Shown piece after piece: positions 25,264 through 35,200 of a stretch of DNA of 53,781 nt. Position 1 is the stretch's first letter. Every line of letters starts with the position of its first letter. The stretch comes from an uncultured Propionibacteriaceae bacterium (GTDB taxonomy: Bacteria; Actinomycetota; Actinomycetes; Propionibacteriales; Propionibacteriaceae). Under the pieces are notes generated by a model. That model was not told where the DNA came from and ran no database searches. It saw only the letters and a program-made list of their open reading frames with translations. The stretch lies in assembly GCA_936924635.1 (NCBI GenBank), contig CAKZHP010000114.1:1-53781 (forward strand), written 5' to 3'. The translations under genes and the position numbers were made by a program.

Positions 25264-25293
25264 GGTGCACGCGGCGTTCTCGCCGCGTGCACC
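25264..25293 (+). terminator. tig terminator
   Basis: A perfect 13-bp stem (25264-25276 with 25281-25293) and a TTCT loop between tig and clpP1. Confidence 0.88.
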
Positions 25294-25392
25294 GGTCGTC
25301 TCCGGCCCCAGGTCATCGGTCCTCGCTCGCCGTCAGCGAACAAGCCACGCATCGCCCGCGTTTTGTCAGAGCGACCGGGTAGGTTCGCCCAC

Positions 25393-26016
25393 GTGAACGA
25401 AACGCAGCCCTACCTGCCACGCATGGCGAGCATGCCCAGCGGCATCGGCATGACCGACTCCGTCTACCAGGCGCTCCTGGCCAACCGCATCATCTTCCTC
25501 GGCTCCGAGGTGAAGGACGACAACGCGAACGCGATCTGCGCCCAGATGCTGCTGCTGAACGCGGAGGACCCGAGCAGCGACATCTTCCTCTACATCAACT
25601 CGCCCGGTGGCTCGGTGACGGCCGGCATGGCGATCTTCGACACGATGCAGTGGATCAGCAACGACGTGGCGACGGTGGCCATGGGTCTGGCCGCCTCCAT
25701 GGGGCAGTTCCTGCTGTCGGCCGGCGCCCGCGGCAAGCGGTTCGCGCTCCCGCACAGCCGCATCATGATGCACCAGCCGTCGGGCGGTCTCGGTGGCACT
25801 GCCTCCGACATCCGCATCCAGGCTGAGCAGTCGCTGCACGTCAAGGCCGAGATGGCGAAGCTGATCGCCGAGCACACCGGCCGCAGCGTCGAGCAGATCG
25901 AGGCCGACTCCGACCGCGACCGGTGGTTCACCGCCGACCAGGCCCTCGAGTACGGGTTCATCGACCACGTCTACGAGCGCGCCGCCCAGATCACTACCGA
26001 CTCCCCGACCCAGTGA
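25393..26016 (+). CDS. clpP1: ClpP protease subunit 1
   Basis: A 207-residue ATP-dependent Clp protease subunit. The catalytic triad is Ser102 (LAASMGQ), His127 (MMHQP) and Asp172 (ADSDRD). The GTG at 25393 has GGTAGG at a fair distance; ATGs at 25423 and 25432 are alternatives that would shorten the propeptide-like N-terminus. In actinobacteria ClpP1 and ClpP2 form a mixed double heptamer that works with ClpX or ClpC1, and clpP2 follows after 8 bases. Confidence 0.95.
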   Translation: MNETQPYLPRMASMPSGIGMTDSVYQALLANRIIFLGSEVKDDNANAICAQMLLLNAEDPSSDIFLYINSPGGSVTAGMAIFDTMQWISNDVATVAMGLAASMGQFLLSAGARGKRFALPHSRIMMHQPSGGLGGTASDIRIQAEQSLHVKAEMAKLIAEHTGRSVEQIEADSDRDRWFTADQALEYGFIDHVYERAAQITTDSPTQ

Positions 26017-26024
26017 GGCCAGAC

Positions 26025-26672
26025 ATGACTCCCATGCCCATGCTGCCGGGCGGCCTGGCTCCTGCCGGTCCCCGCGCCGAGTACTACATCCCGCAGTGGG
26101 AGGAGCGCACGTCGTACGGCGTGCGCCGGGTGGACCCGTACACGAAGCTGTTCGAGGACCGCATCATCTTCCTCGGCACCCCGATCACCGACGACGTGGC
26201 CAACGCCGTCATGGCGCAGCTGCTCTGCCTGCAGTCGATGGACGCCGATCGCCAGATCAGCATGTACATCAACTCGCCCGGTGGGTCCTTCACGGCGTTG
26301 ACGGCGATCTACGACACGATGCACTTCATCAAGCCCGACGTGCAGACCATCTGCCTGGGCCAGGCGGCCTCCGCCGCGGCGGTGCTCCTTGCCGCCGGCG
26401 CCAAGGGCAAGCGGCTCGCGCTGCCGAACAGCCGCATCCTGATCCATCAGCCGGCGACCGAGGGTGGCTACGGGCAGTCGTCCGACCTGGAGATCCAGGC
26501 GAAGGAGATCCTGCGGATCCGTTCGCTCATGGAGCACATGCTGGCCGATGACACGAAGCAGACCGTGGAGCAGGTGTCGAAGGACATCGAGCGCGACAAG
26601 TACCTGACGGCGCAGGAGGCCGTCGAGTACGGGATCATCGACGAGATCCTGACCTCGCTGAAGGACGCCTGA
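26025..26672 (+). CDS. clpP2: ClpP protease subunit 2
   Basis: A 215-residue ClpP with triad Ser116 (GQAASAAAVL), His141 (LIHQPA) and Asp187 (KDIERD). The N-terminal segment to about residue 40 (EERTSYGVRRVDPYTKLFEDR) is typical of actinobacterial ClpP2. It is 8 bases behind clpP1 and must be co-transcribed. The partner unfoldase clpX follows after a terminator. Confidence 0.96.
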   Translation: MTPMPMLPGGLAPAGPRAEYYIPQWEERTSYGVRRVDPYTKLFEDRIIFLGTPITDDVANAVMAQLLCLQSMDADRQISMYINSPGGSFTALTAIYDTMHFIKPDVQTICLGQAASAAAVLLAAGAKGKRLALPNSRILIHQPATEGGYGQSSDLEIQAKEILRIRSLMEHMLADDTKQTVEQVSKDIERDKYLTAQEAVEYGIIDEILTSLKDA

Positions 26673-26683
26673 GTTGTTCGCGT

Positions 26684-26717
26684 GTCGCGCCGCCGATCCC
26701 TGGGTCGGCGGCGCGAC
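26684..26717 (+). terminator. clpP1-clpP2 terminator
   Basis: A perfect 13-bp stem (26684-26696 with 26705-26717) and an 8-base loop, 11 bases after the clpP2 stop. A TATGGT box begins close behind it and probably starts clpX transcription, so clpX has its own promoter. Confidence 0.85.
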
Positions 26718-26806
26718 CGGCAAGTATGGTGAGGAGCCGCGCCAGCGGTGACGGTGGCAACGACAGCGGCAGCTGGGGCTGCGGAGGACGCGGAAGGAGG
26801 CCGGCC

Positions 26807-28078
26807 ATGGCTCGCATCGGTGAGACGAGCGACCTGCTCAAGTGCTCCTTCTGTGGCAAGAGCCAGAAGCAGGTGAAGAAGCTGATCGCAGGGCCGGCGA
26901 TCTACATCTGCGACGAGTGCATCGAGCTGTGCAACGAGATCATCGAGGAGGAGTTCTCCGAGGCCAGCGACGTGGGCCTGCTGGACGACCTCCCCAAGCC
27001 GCACGACATCCGCAACTTCCTCGACCAGTACGTGATCGGGCAGGACCGTGCCAAGCGCACGCTGGCCGTGGCCGTCTACAACCACTACAAGCGGGTGCAG
27101 GCCAAGGGCCAGACGCCGCCGCGCCGGGCGACCGAGGACGACACGGTCGAGCTGGGCAAGTCGAACATCTTGCTGATCGGGCCGACGGGGTGCGGCAAGA
27201 CCTACCTGGCACAGACGCTCGCCAAGATGCTCAACGTGCCGTTCGCCATGGCTGACGCCACTGCGCTCACGGAGGCGGGCTACGTGGGTGAGGACGTGGA
27301 GAACATCCTCCTCAAGCTGATCCAGGCCGCGGACTTCGACATCAAGAAGGCCGAGACCGGCATCATCTACATCGACGAGGTCGACAAGGTCGCGCGCAAG
27401 TCGGAGAACCCCTCGATCACCCGTGACGTGTCGGGCGAGGGCGTGCAGCAGGCCCTGCTGAAGATCCTGGAGGGCACCACCGCGTCGGTGCCGCCGCAGG
27501 GAGGGCGCAAGCACCCGCACCAGGACTTCATCCAGATCGACACCACCAACGTGCTCTTCATCGTGGGCGGTGCGTTCGCCGGCCTGGAGGGCATCATCAA
27601 CGAGCGCATCGGCAAGAGGCCGCTCGGCTTCACCAACGACGAGGTGGCCCGCAAGAAGGACGGGGACCCGTTCGCGGAGGTGCGCCCCGAGGACCTGCAC
27701 AAGTTCGGTCTGATCCCGGAGTTCATCGGGCGTCTGCCGATGATCGCGTCGGTGTCTCCGCTCGACAAGGAGGCGCTCGTGCGCATCCTGGTCGAGCCTC
27801 GCAATGCCCTGGTGCGTCAGTTCCGCAAGTTGTTCGAGCTCGACGGGGTCGACCTGGAGCTCACCGACGACGCCGTCGACGCCATCGCCGAGCTGGCGCT
27901 GGCCCGCGGCACCGGGGCGCGTGGGCTGCGCGCCATCATCGAGGAGGCTCTCCTCAACGTGATGTTCGACGTGCCGAGCCGCGACGACATCGCGCAGGTG
28001 GTGATCACGGGGGAGTGCATCCGTGACGGGGCTGAGCCCACCCTGGTGCCCCGCATGCATCGCGAGAAGAGCGCCTGA
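26807..28078 (+). CDS. clpX: ClpX unfoldase subunit
   Basis: A 423-residue AAA+ ATPase that recognises, unfolds and feeds proteins to ClpP. The N-terminal zinc-binding domain has Cys13, Cys16, Cys35 and Cys38. The Walker A is GPTGCGKT at 125-132, Walker B IIYIDE at 186-191, the pore loop GYVGEDV at 158-164, and the ClpP-docking loop segment IGKRPLGF at about 266-273. The ATG at 26807 follows AAGGAGG. Confidence 0.98.
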   Translation: MARIGETSDLLKCSFCGKSQKQVKKLIAGPAIYICDECIELCNEIIEEEFSEASDVGLLDDLPKPHDIRNFLDQYVIGQDRAKRTLAVAVYNHYKRVQAKGQTPPRRATEDDTVELGKSNILLIGPTGCGKTYLAQTLAKMLNVPFAMADATALTEAGYVGEDVENILLKLIQAADFDIKKAETGIIYIDEVDKVARKSENPSITRDVSGEGVQQALLKILEGTTASVPPQGGRKHPHQDFIQIDTTNVLFIVGGAFAGLEGIINERIGKRPLGFTNDEVARKKDGDPFAEVRPEDLHKFGLIPEFIGRLPMIASVSPLDKEALVRILVEPRNALVRQFRKLFELDGVDLELTDDAVDAIAELALARGTGARGLRAIIEEALLNVMFDVPSRDDIAQVVITGECIRDGAEPTLVPRMHREKSA

Positions 28079-28114
28079 GCGGCCTGCGAGCCGGTGGCTG
28101 ACCCGGGCGCGAGC

Positions 28115-28435
28115 TCAGGCCAGCGCGACCCGTGCCAGCAGCACGGCGATGCCGTCGATCGGCAGTGCCCGCACGGCCCAGACTCCGAGCGGAGTGGTGA
28201 CGACCCGGGCCAGCAGCGCCCAGGTCAGGGCTCGTCTGTCGATGTCCCGTGGGCCTTGCACCAGCTGCACCACAGGCAGCGTGGAGCTGACCACCAGCAT
28301 CGCCACCGGCATCAGGGTCGGGTCGAAGACCACGATGAACGGAGCGTTGACCACCGCCATGCCGAACCCGATCGACGACTGGACGAACGCCCCCGCCACG
28401 GCCAGCCCGAGCAGCAGCACCGTCGTCCAGTCCAT
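28115..28435 (-). pseudogene. TauE/SafE-family permease, N-terminal fragment
   Basis: The frame encodes 106 residues with three hydrophobic segments and the TauE/SafE N-terminal pattern GAFVQSSIGFGMAVVNAPF. Complete TauE/SafE (sulfite or other anion exporters) have about 250 residues and eight membrane segments, so the C-terminal half or more is missing. It ends 37 bases from the clpX stop. It is probably a deletion remnant, the second in this part of the window. Confidence 0.7.
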
Positions 28436-28448
28436 CGGAGGATCCTAG

Positions 28449-28473
28449 GGCCGTGCCTGGCGGGGCACCGGCC
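28449..28473. terminator. hairpin downstream of the ABC importer genes
   Basis: GGCCGTGCC pairs with GGCACCGGCC with one bulge, between the ATPase stop and the TauE fragment start on the same strand. Confidence 0.35.
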
Positions 28474-28488
28474 GCGCCCACCGAGCGG

Positions 28489-29271
28489 TCAGTCGACCTC
28501 GCCGGACGTTCCCAGCAGATCACGGACGTGGCTGGTCAGGCGTTGGAACTCCGGGTCGGACATCGTCGCCGCGTAGTCCCGCACCCGGGGGAGAGCGACG
28601 TCGAGGGTCTCCAGGATGCGACCCGGGCGGGGGCTCATCACCACGACCCGGTTGGCGAGGTACACGGCCTCGGGGACGGAGTGGGTGACCAGCAGCACGG
28701 TGACGTGGGTCTCGGCCCAGATCCGGTGCAGCTCCACGTTCATGCGCTCGCGCGTGAGGGCGTCCAGCGCGCCGAACGGCTCGTCCATCAGCAGCACCTG
28801 AGGCTCGTGCAGAAGTGCCCGGCACAGGGACACCCGCTGCTGCATGCCGCCCGACAGCTCGTGCGGATAGGCCTTCTCGAACCCTGACAGGCCGGTCAGC
28901 TCGATCAGCTCTGTGGCCCTTGCCTGGTACTGCGGCTTCGGTAGGCCGCGCATCTCGCCCTGCAGCCAGATGTTCTGCTCGGTCGTTCGCCACTCCAGCA
29001 GTGCAGGCCGCTGGAAGACGTACCCGACATCGTGACGGGGCCCGGTCACCGGCGTCCCGTTCAAGGACACCGCACCCGTGCTGCCCGCCACCAGGCCAGA
29101 CACCACCTTGAGCAGGGTCGACTTGCCGCATCCCGACGGCCCTGCGATGGAGAGGAACTCACCGCGCGGCACGTCGAGCGTGACGCCCTGGAGCGCCGGG
29201 ACCGCACCCGACTTCGTCGAGAAGGTCACGTCCAGATCGGCGACCTGGACCGTCAGGGGTGCGTCTGCCAT
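28489..29271 (-). CDS. ABC importer ATPase (nitrate/sulfonate/thiamine-precursor type)
   Basis: A 260-residue ABC ATPase of the SsuB/TauB/ThiZ type. Walker A GPSGCGKS is at residues 43-50, the Q-loop in YVFQRPALLEW, the signature LSGGMQQR at about 138-145, Walker B LLMDEPFGALD and the switch His in THSV. It is the last gene of a three-gene unit (permease, binding protein, ATPase), with its start 2 bases after the binding-protein stop. The organic anion or pyrimidine carried is not determined by sequence. Confidence 0.93.
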   Translation of the reverse strand: MADAPLTVQVADLDVTFSTKSGAVPALQGVTLDVPRGEFLSIAGPSGCGKSTLLKVVSGLVAGSTGAVSLNGTPVTGPRHDVGYVFQRPALLEWRTTEQNIWLQGEMRGLPKPQYQARATELIELTGLSGFEKAYPHELSGGMQQRVSLCRALLHEPQVLLMDEPFGALDALTRERMNVELHRIWAETHVTVLLVTHSVPEAVYLANRVVVMSPRPGRILETLDVALPRVRDYAATMSDPEFQRLTSHVRDLLGTSGEVD

Positions 29272-29272
29272 G

Positions 29273-30298
29273 TCAGGAGGGCTGGAACGACTTGTCGAAG
29301 TAGGTGCTCGCAGGCTTCGCCGACTCGATGAGCTTGCCGTCGCTCAGGGTCTTGATCGTGGTCTCCCAGTCGCCGTCAACGTTGGTTCCCGGCGCCTTGC
29401 CCGTGGTGGCGGAGGTGCTGAGCAGCTTGATGGTCTCGGTCCACTGCTGGGTGAGCACGGACAGCGCGGGCATCTGGGGGTCTTTGCCATCCATCGACCT
29501 GGCGGCGGCGTCGATGTTCTTGGCCGCCTCGGCGAACGCCTCGCTGGTCGCCTTCACCATCGCCTTCACGGTGGCGGCGTCCTTGCCGATGGTGTCGCTG
29601 CTGGCGATGAGCCCGTTGGAGAAGTACGACAGCCCCACGTCCGCGTACCGGAGATAGGTCATCTTCTTGCCCGACCTGCTGGCGATGGTCGGTCCCTGGT
29701 CGTGGGCGAAGCCGATCACTCCGTCGACCTGGCCGCCGACGACCGCGGAGATCTTGCCCGCCGCGTCGAGGTTCTGGGTCTTCACGTCGTTCGGCGCGAG
29801 GCCTGCCTTCTGGAGGTAGACCGGGAACATCACGGTGGGGGCATCGCCTGCGGACACGGCGATGGTCTTCCCCTTGAGATCGGCCGGGGTCCGTACGCCC
29901 TTGTCCTCGAACAGCTGCACCGACGACGGCGTCGTCTGCAGGAAGACGCCGACGCTCTTGACCTTCACGCCCTTGTCGATGTTGGCGATGACCGCAGGCG
30001 TGTCTGCCCAGCCGAACTGCACCTGGCCGGCACCCACGGCCTGCACGGTCTTGGTGGAGCCCTGACCGGCCTGGATCGTGAGGTCGATGCCGTTCTTCGC
30101 GAAGATCCCCTTCTCGATGCCGTAGTAGAAGGGGGCGTGCTCGCCGTACGGGTACCAGTTGAGCATCAGCGTGACCTTCTTGGTCGCCGCGGAACCCCCG
30201 GACGTGCCCGGGGCTGGGGTGGCACTGCTGCTGCAGCCGGCGAGTGTGGCGGCCGCGCCGCCCAGCCCGAGCACGAAGTGCTTGCGTGACAGAGACAT
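29273..30298 (-). CDS. ABC importer solute-binding lipoprotein (NMT1/ThiY-like)
   Basis: A 341-residue lipoprotein with lipobox LAGC (Cys22) and a linker rich in Ser, Ala and Thr. The start of the mature domain, LMLNWYPYGEHAPFYYG, is the pattern of NMT1/THI5-like and SsuA-type proteins that bind thiamine precursors, sulfonates, nitrate or related ligands; the NWYP-H signature leans towards hydroxymethylpyrimidine-type ligands but is not proof. The gene follows the permease by 19 bases and precedes the ATPase by 1 base. Confidence 0.9.
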   Translation of the reverse strand: MSLSRKHFVLGLGGAAATLAGCSSSATPAPGTSGGSAATKKVTLMLNWYPYGEHAPFYYGIEKGIFAKNGIDLTIQAGQGSTKTVQAVGAGQVQFGWADTPAVIANIDKGVKVKSVGVFLQTTPSSVQLFEDKGVRTPADLKGKTIAVSAGDAPTVMFPVYLQKAGLAPNDVKTQNLDAAGKISAVVGGQVDGVIGFAHDQGPTIASRSGKKMTYLRYADVGLSYFSNGLIASSDTIGKDAATVKAMVKATSEAFAEAAKNIDAAARSMDGKDPQMPALSVLTQQWTETIKLLSTSATTGKAPGTNVDGDWETTIKTLSDGKLIESAKPASTYFDKSFQPS

Positions 30299-30317
30299 CG
30301 GTGTCCTTTCGGTGGGG

Positions 30318-30980
30318 TCAGGCCTGAAGCGTGGTCGCCGGGCCGTTGCGGAAGCTGGAGTGCCACGGGATGAGGAGGCGCTCGACCGCCTCGATGACGG
30401 CGAACATGACCACGCCGAGCAGGGACATGATGATCAAGGCGACGAACAGGGTCGCCGTGTCGATGTTGCCGTTGGCCTGGAGGATGACGTAGCCGAGGCC
30501 GGAGTTGGCCCCCACGAACTCGCCCACCACGGCACCGGTGACGGCCAGGGTGGCGGCCACCTTGAGACCGCTGAACAGCTGCGGCAGAGATGCCGGGAAC
30601 CGGATCTTGCGAAACACCTTCCACCGGCCGGCCCCCATCGTGGCGGCGAGCTCGAGCATCTCGCGGTCGACGGTCTTGAGGCCGGCGAGGCCTGAGATCA
30701 CGACGGGGAAGAACGCCATCAGCACCGCGACGACGATCTTGGGGGCCAGCCCGAACCCGAGCCACACGATGAACAGGGGTGCGACGGCGATCTTGGGGAT
30801 CACCTGGGCGAAGAGGACGACCGGGTAGAGGGTCCGCTCCAACGGGCGCGAGTAGACCATCGCTACGGCCACGGCCTCACCCACGAGGAAGGCGACCACG
30901 AAGCCGATCAGGGTCTCGATCGTGGTGGTCACGGTGTGCTCGGCGAAGTAGGGAGCGTTCTTCGCGAACGTCGCCTCTGC
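30318..30980 (-). pseudogene. ABC importer permease lacking its 5' end
   Basis: The frame encodes an SsuC/ThiX-type inner-membrane permease from the segment just before its second membrane helix (FAEHTVTTTIETLIGF) to the end, including the EAA-like loop GAGRWKVFRKIRFPASLP at about 110 residues from the C-terminus. The first 40-50 residues (start codon, first membrane helix and its PSP motif) are missing: at about 30971-30985 the similarity stops and sequence belonging to aztD on the other strand begins. The open frame continues into antisense aztD sequence with no sensible start. Unless this is an assembly join, the permease is dead and the operon has lost its promoter. Confidence 0.7.
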
Positions 30981-31041
30981 CTGTGCAGGGCCGGCCGTCC
31001 AGCCGCAGGCCTCCCCGTCGGCCGCACCCGCATCCAAGGAG

Positions 31042-32181
31042 GTGCGGGTCGCGAAGCCACGGCTCGTGTACTCGTACGCCGGAGGCCTGGTGACCCTCGA
31101 CACCGACACCGGTGCGGTGGTCGCGCGCACCGAGCTGCCGGGGTTCCTGCGGCTCTCCGACGCCGGTGACGGGCGCCACGTGATGGTCACCGACGGCGAC
31201 GTGTTCCGGGTGTTCGACACCGGCCTGAGCACGGTGCAGCACGGTGACCACGCCCACCACTACGCCTCGCCGCCGGCCATGACCCCGGTGACGTACGCGG
31301 CCCCCCACGCAGGCCACGTCGTCGTCCACGAGGGCACCACCACCCTGTTCGCCGACGGCAGCGGTGAGGTCACCGTGGTGGAGTCGAACCAGATCGCCAC
31401 GGCGGGAGCCCCGCGCACCACGTACACCACACGTGCGCCGCACCACGGGGTCGCCGTGCCTGTGGGCTCCGGAGCCCTGCTCACCACGCAGGGCACGGAG
31501 AAGGAACGACGCACGGTCCAGGTGGTGAAGGCAGACTCCGTCGTGGCGGAGACCAACGACTGCCCAGGTGTGCACGGCGAGGCCACCGCCCGCCCGACGG
31601 CCACGGGTGCCGTCGTCGCCGTGGGCTGCACCGACGGGCCGGTGGTCTGGCGTGACGGCGCCTTCCAGAAGCTCAGGGTCCCCGGCCCGGACGGCACACC
31701 CCTCCCGTACTCACGGGTCGGCAACATGGCAGGGTCCGAGGCCTCGCCGTACGTGCTGGGCGACCTGAAGGTCGACCAGACCCAGAAGGTGGAGCGCACC
31801 ACCACCGTGGTCGTCGTCGGCACGCTCGACGGGTCCGTACGTCCCGTGCGCCTGCCGGCGTCGTACTGGTTCCGCTCCCTCGGCCGCGGGCCGGTCGGGG
31901 AGGGGCTGGTCCTCACGTACGACGGGGCGCTGCAGGTGATCGACATGCAGACGGCTGCGCTCACCGCCAGCATCCCGGTGATCTCGCCCTGGCAGGAGAA
32001 GGACGACTGGCAGCTGGCGGGCCCCTCGCTCAAGGTGCTCGGCACGACGGCGTACGTCACCGACGTGAACCGCAAGGAGGTCGTGCTGGTCGACCTGACC
32101 ACGTACCAGGTGGCCAAGCGGATCCCGCTGCCCGACAAGCCCGTGGAGATCGCCGTCGCCGACGGCCGTAGCCCCCGCTGA
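31042..32181 (+). pseudogene. aztD: AztD-like zinc chaperone lacking its 5' end
   Basis: A beta-propeller protein like AztD, the periplasmic zinc metallochaperone that works with AztABC zinc importers. Typical features are PRLVYSYAGGLVTLDTD, GFLRLSDAGDGRHV, the His-rich HGDHAHHY (a zinc-binding loop) and repeated propeller blades to the end. The only in-frame start is the GTG at 31042, inside the mature domain and with no spaced ribosome site. The same frame is open back to 30952 and reads VASACAGPAVQPQASP, the end of a lipoprotein signal and its lipid-anchored Cys, but the signal-peptide start is missing at the junction with the permease. No aztABC genes are nearby. Confidence 0.7.
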
Positions 32182-32188
32182 GGGCACC

Positions 32189-32218
32189 GACCCGGAGCCC
32201 GCGCCAGGGCTCCGGGTC
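32189..32218 (+). terminator. aztD terminator
   Basis: An 11-bp perfect stem (32189-32199 with 32208-32218) right after the aztD stop. Confidence 0.8.
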
Positions 32219-32275
32219 GTCGCGGCCCGTGGCCCTCGGCCGTGCGCGCATGGCGAGGGACGGGCGACCGGTTGG

Positions 32276-32287
32276 TAGTTTCTGGTC
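32276..32287 (+). promoter_or_regulatory. leaderless promoter of the tricorn gene
   Basis: TAGTTT at 32276-32281 followed by six bases and the ATG at 32288. Confidence 0.5.
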
Positions 32288-35200
32288 ATGGTCTCCAGCT
32301 ACTCCCGCTACCCCCACATCTGCGGTGACGACGTCGTCTTCGTCGCCGACGACGACCTGTGGGTCGTCGACGTCTCCGGGGGTCGCCCGTCGCGTCTGAC
32401 GAACGAGCACGTCCCCGTACGCCACCCGCGGTTCTCGCCCGACGGCACGCGAATCGCGTACACGCGGCAGGTGGGCGCGGCGTACGAGGTGTTCGTGCTG
32501 GAGCTGGCCACCGGCGAGGTGACGCAGCTGACGTACTGGGGCGTCGCACACACCGCCGTCGACGGCTGGCTCGACAAGCGGCGGGTGCTGGTCGCCAGCT
32601 CGGGCGGGGGGATGTACCGGGTGCGGGTCCGTCTGCACGCCGTCGGCCTCGACGGTGCGATCGAGCCGCTCCCGTACGGCCCGGCGATGTCGGGCGCCTT
32701 CCGGGGCGCCTCTGTCGCCATCACGACCCCGTACTGGCGCGATCTGGCGATGTGGAAGCGCTACCGCGGCGGCACCGCCCCGCAGCTGTGGCTGAAGAAG
32801 GCCTCGGCCGAGTGGTTCCGCCCGTTGCCCGACGACACCGCCGGCATCTACTCCCCGGCCTGGGTCGGCGACCGGCTCGTGTTCACGAGCGACCGCGCAG
32901 CGACCTTCCCCGACCGCACCGACGAACAGGCGCAGCTCTGGTCGGTCAACGCGTCGGGCGAGGACCTGCAGCGCCACACGGCGCACACGGCTGCCGAGGG
33001 CTTCGTGCGCAACCCGACGAGCGACGGCTGGCGCGTCGTCTACCACGCCCGCGGCCGGCTCTACCTCATGGAGTCCCTGACGGCCGAGCCGCGGGAGATC
33101 CAGGTACGGCTCCCGCTGCCGGTGCCCCAGGTGACGATCGCCCCCACGGACCGCCTGCTCGAGGTCAGGCCAGACCACGGGGGAGACCTGTCGGTGGTGG
33201 AGTGGCACGGAGCCGTGTACGCGATCACCCACCGCGCCGGGCCGGCGCGGGCGCTGTCGGCCGACCCAGGAGTACGGGCACGCCTGCCGCGGGTGCTAGG
33301 AACGACCGGCCAGGTCGTGTACGCGACCGACGCCACCGGGGAGGACTGCCTGGAGATCGCGAGCCTCGACGGCACCGGCGACCCGCGCCGGATCGCGAAG
33401 GGTCGTCTCGGCCGCGTGCTGTCGCTGGCGGCAGCTCCGGACGGTGCCTCGGTGAGCGTGGTCACCAGCGACGGCCGGATCCTCTCGGTGCGCATCTCCG
33501 ACGGTCGGCTGACCGAGCTGGGCACCTCGCCCCACGGCGAGGCGTCCGACCTCGCGTACTCTCCGGACGGCCGCTACCTGGTCTGGGTCGCGCCCACGGG
33601 CACGGGTTCGACGACGCGCGTGTGGTGCGCCGATCTCAAGGCCCGCCGCGGCGTCGGCGAGCCGCTCACGTCGGGCCGGTTCAAGGACTTCTGCCCGGTG
33701 TTCACCCTCGACGGGCAGCACCTGGTGCTGCTCAGCAGCCGGACCTTCGACCCCCGCTACGACGAGCTCGGGTTCGACCTGTCGTTCACGTCCACCACGA
33801 GGCCGTACCTGGTGCCGCTCTCGGCCACCGCTCCGGCCCCCTTCGGCGCGGCCGCCGACGGCTGGCCGATCAGCGAGGTGCAGACCGAGGCCGACGAGAC
33901 GCCCGACCCGAAGGGCGCGGCGAAGAAGAAGGTCGTCAGCGCTGAGCTCGACGGCGACACCTTCGAGGAGCGGCTGGTGCCGTTCCCGGTGCCGAGCGGC
34001 ACGTACGAGGGGTTGCGTGCCGCCAAGGACGGCGTCGTCTGGCGCCGGGTGATGGCGGCCGACGGGGAGCTCGGGGCGACCCGCGCCGGCGTCGAGGGCG
34101 AGCCCGAGCGCGACGTGCTGGAGCGGTTCTCGTTCGAGACCCGGTCGTTGTCGGAGCTGGGTCACGCCGACTCCTTCGAGGTGTCGGGCGACGGCGAGCG
34201 CATCGTGCTGCGACTCAAGGACGAGGTCGTGGTCGTGCCCGCGACGAGCAAGGTCGAGGACGACGACCCGGCGCGCGTGTCGGTCGACCTGGGCCGGCTG
34301 CGCCGCACCATCGACCCGCGGCCGATGTGGCGCCAGATGTATGAGGAGAACGGCCGCCTGATGCGCGACTTCTACTGGCGCGAGGACATGGACGGCACGG
34401 ACTGGTCGGCGATCCTGGACCGCTACCGGCCGGTCCTCGACCTGGTGCGTACGCGGGACGACCTCGTCGACATCCTGTGGGAGACGGTGGGAGAGCTGAA
34501 CAGCTCGCACGCGTACGTGAACCCGCCCGCCCCGGAGGGGTCCAAGCAGGGTCTGCTGGGGGCCGACCTGGTGCCGGTCACCGGCGGTGCACGGATCGAG
34601 CGGGTGCTGCCCGGCGAGGCGTCCGACCCGCACGCCCGGTCGCCGCTGCGCGCGGCGGGCGTCGACGCGCAGGTCGGTGACCTGATCGTGGCCGTGGACG
34701 GCCAGCCGGTCGGGCCGCGGGGCGTCGGGCCTCTGCTGCGTGGCGCTGCGGACACCGTGGTCGAGCTCACGCTGCAGCGCGGGGACGACCTGCGGCGGGT
34801 GGCCGTGGTGCCGGTCGCCTCCGAGCAGCCGCTGCGCTACCAGGAATGGGTGGCGTCGCGGCTCGCGTACGTCCAGCGCGCGTCGGAGGGCCGCCTCGGC
34901 TACGTGCACGTGCCCGACATGATGGCCGGCGGGTGGGCGCAGTTCCACCGCGGGCTCGACGTCGCCATGGCGCACGAGGGGGTGGTGGCCGACATGCGCT
35001 ACAACGGTGGCGGCCACACCTCGCAGCTGGTCATCGAGCGGCTGAGCCGCAAGGTGATCGGGTGGGACCTGGTGCGACACGCCGCCCCGGAGCCGTACCC
35101 CTATCAGGGCCGCCGCGGCCCCGTCGTCTTCGTGACCAACCAGTTCGCGGGCTCCGACGGCGACATCGTCTGCGCGGCCGCCCAGGAGCTGAAGCTCGGC

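Noticed and set aside
31020..31045. AAGGAGG before the GTG at 31042 as a real start for aztD
   Set aside because: The ribosome site touches the start codon with no spacing, and starting there leaves a periplasmic protein with no signal peptide, while the upstream frame shows a lipoprotein cysteine.
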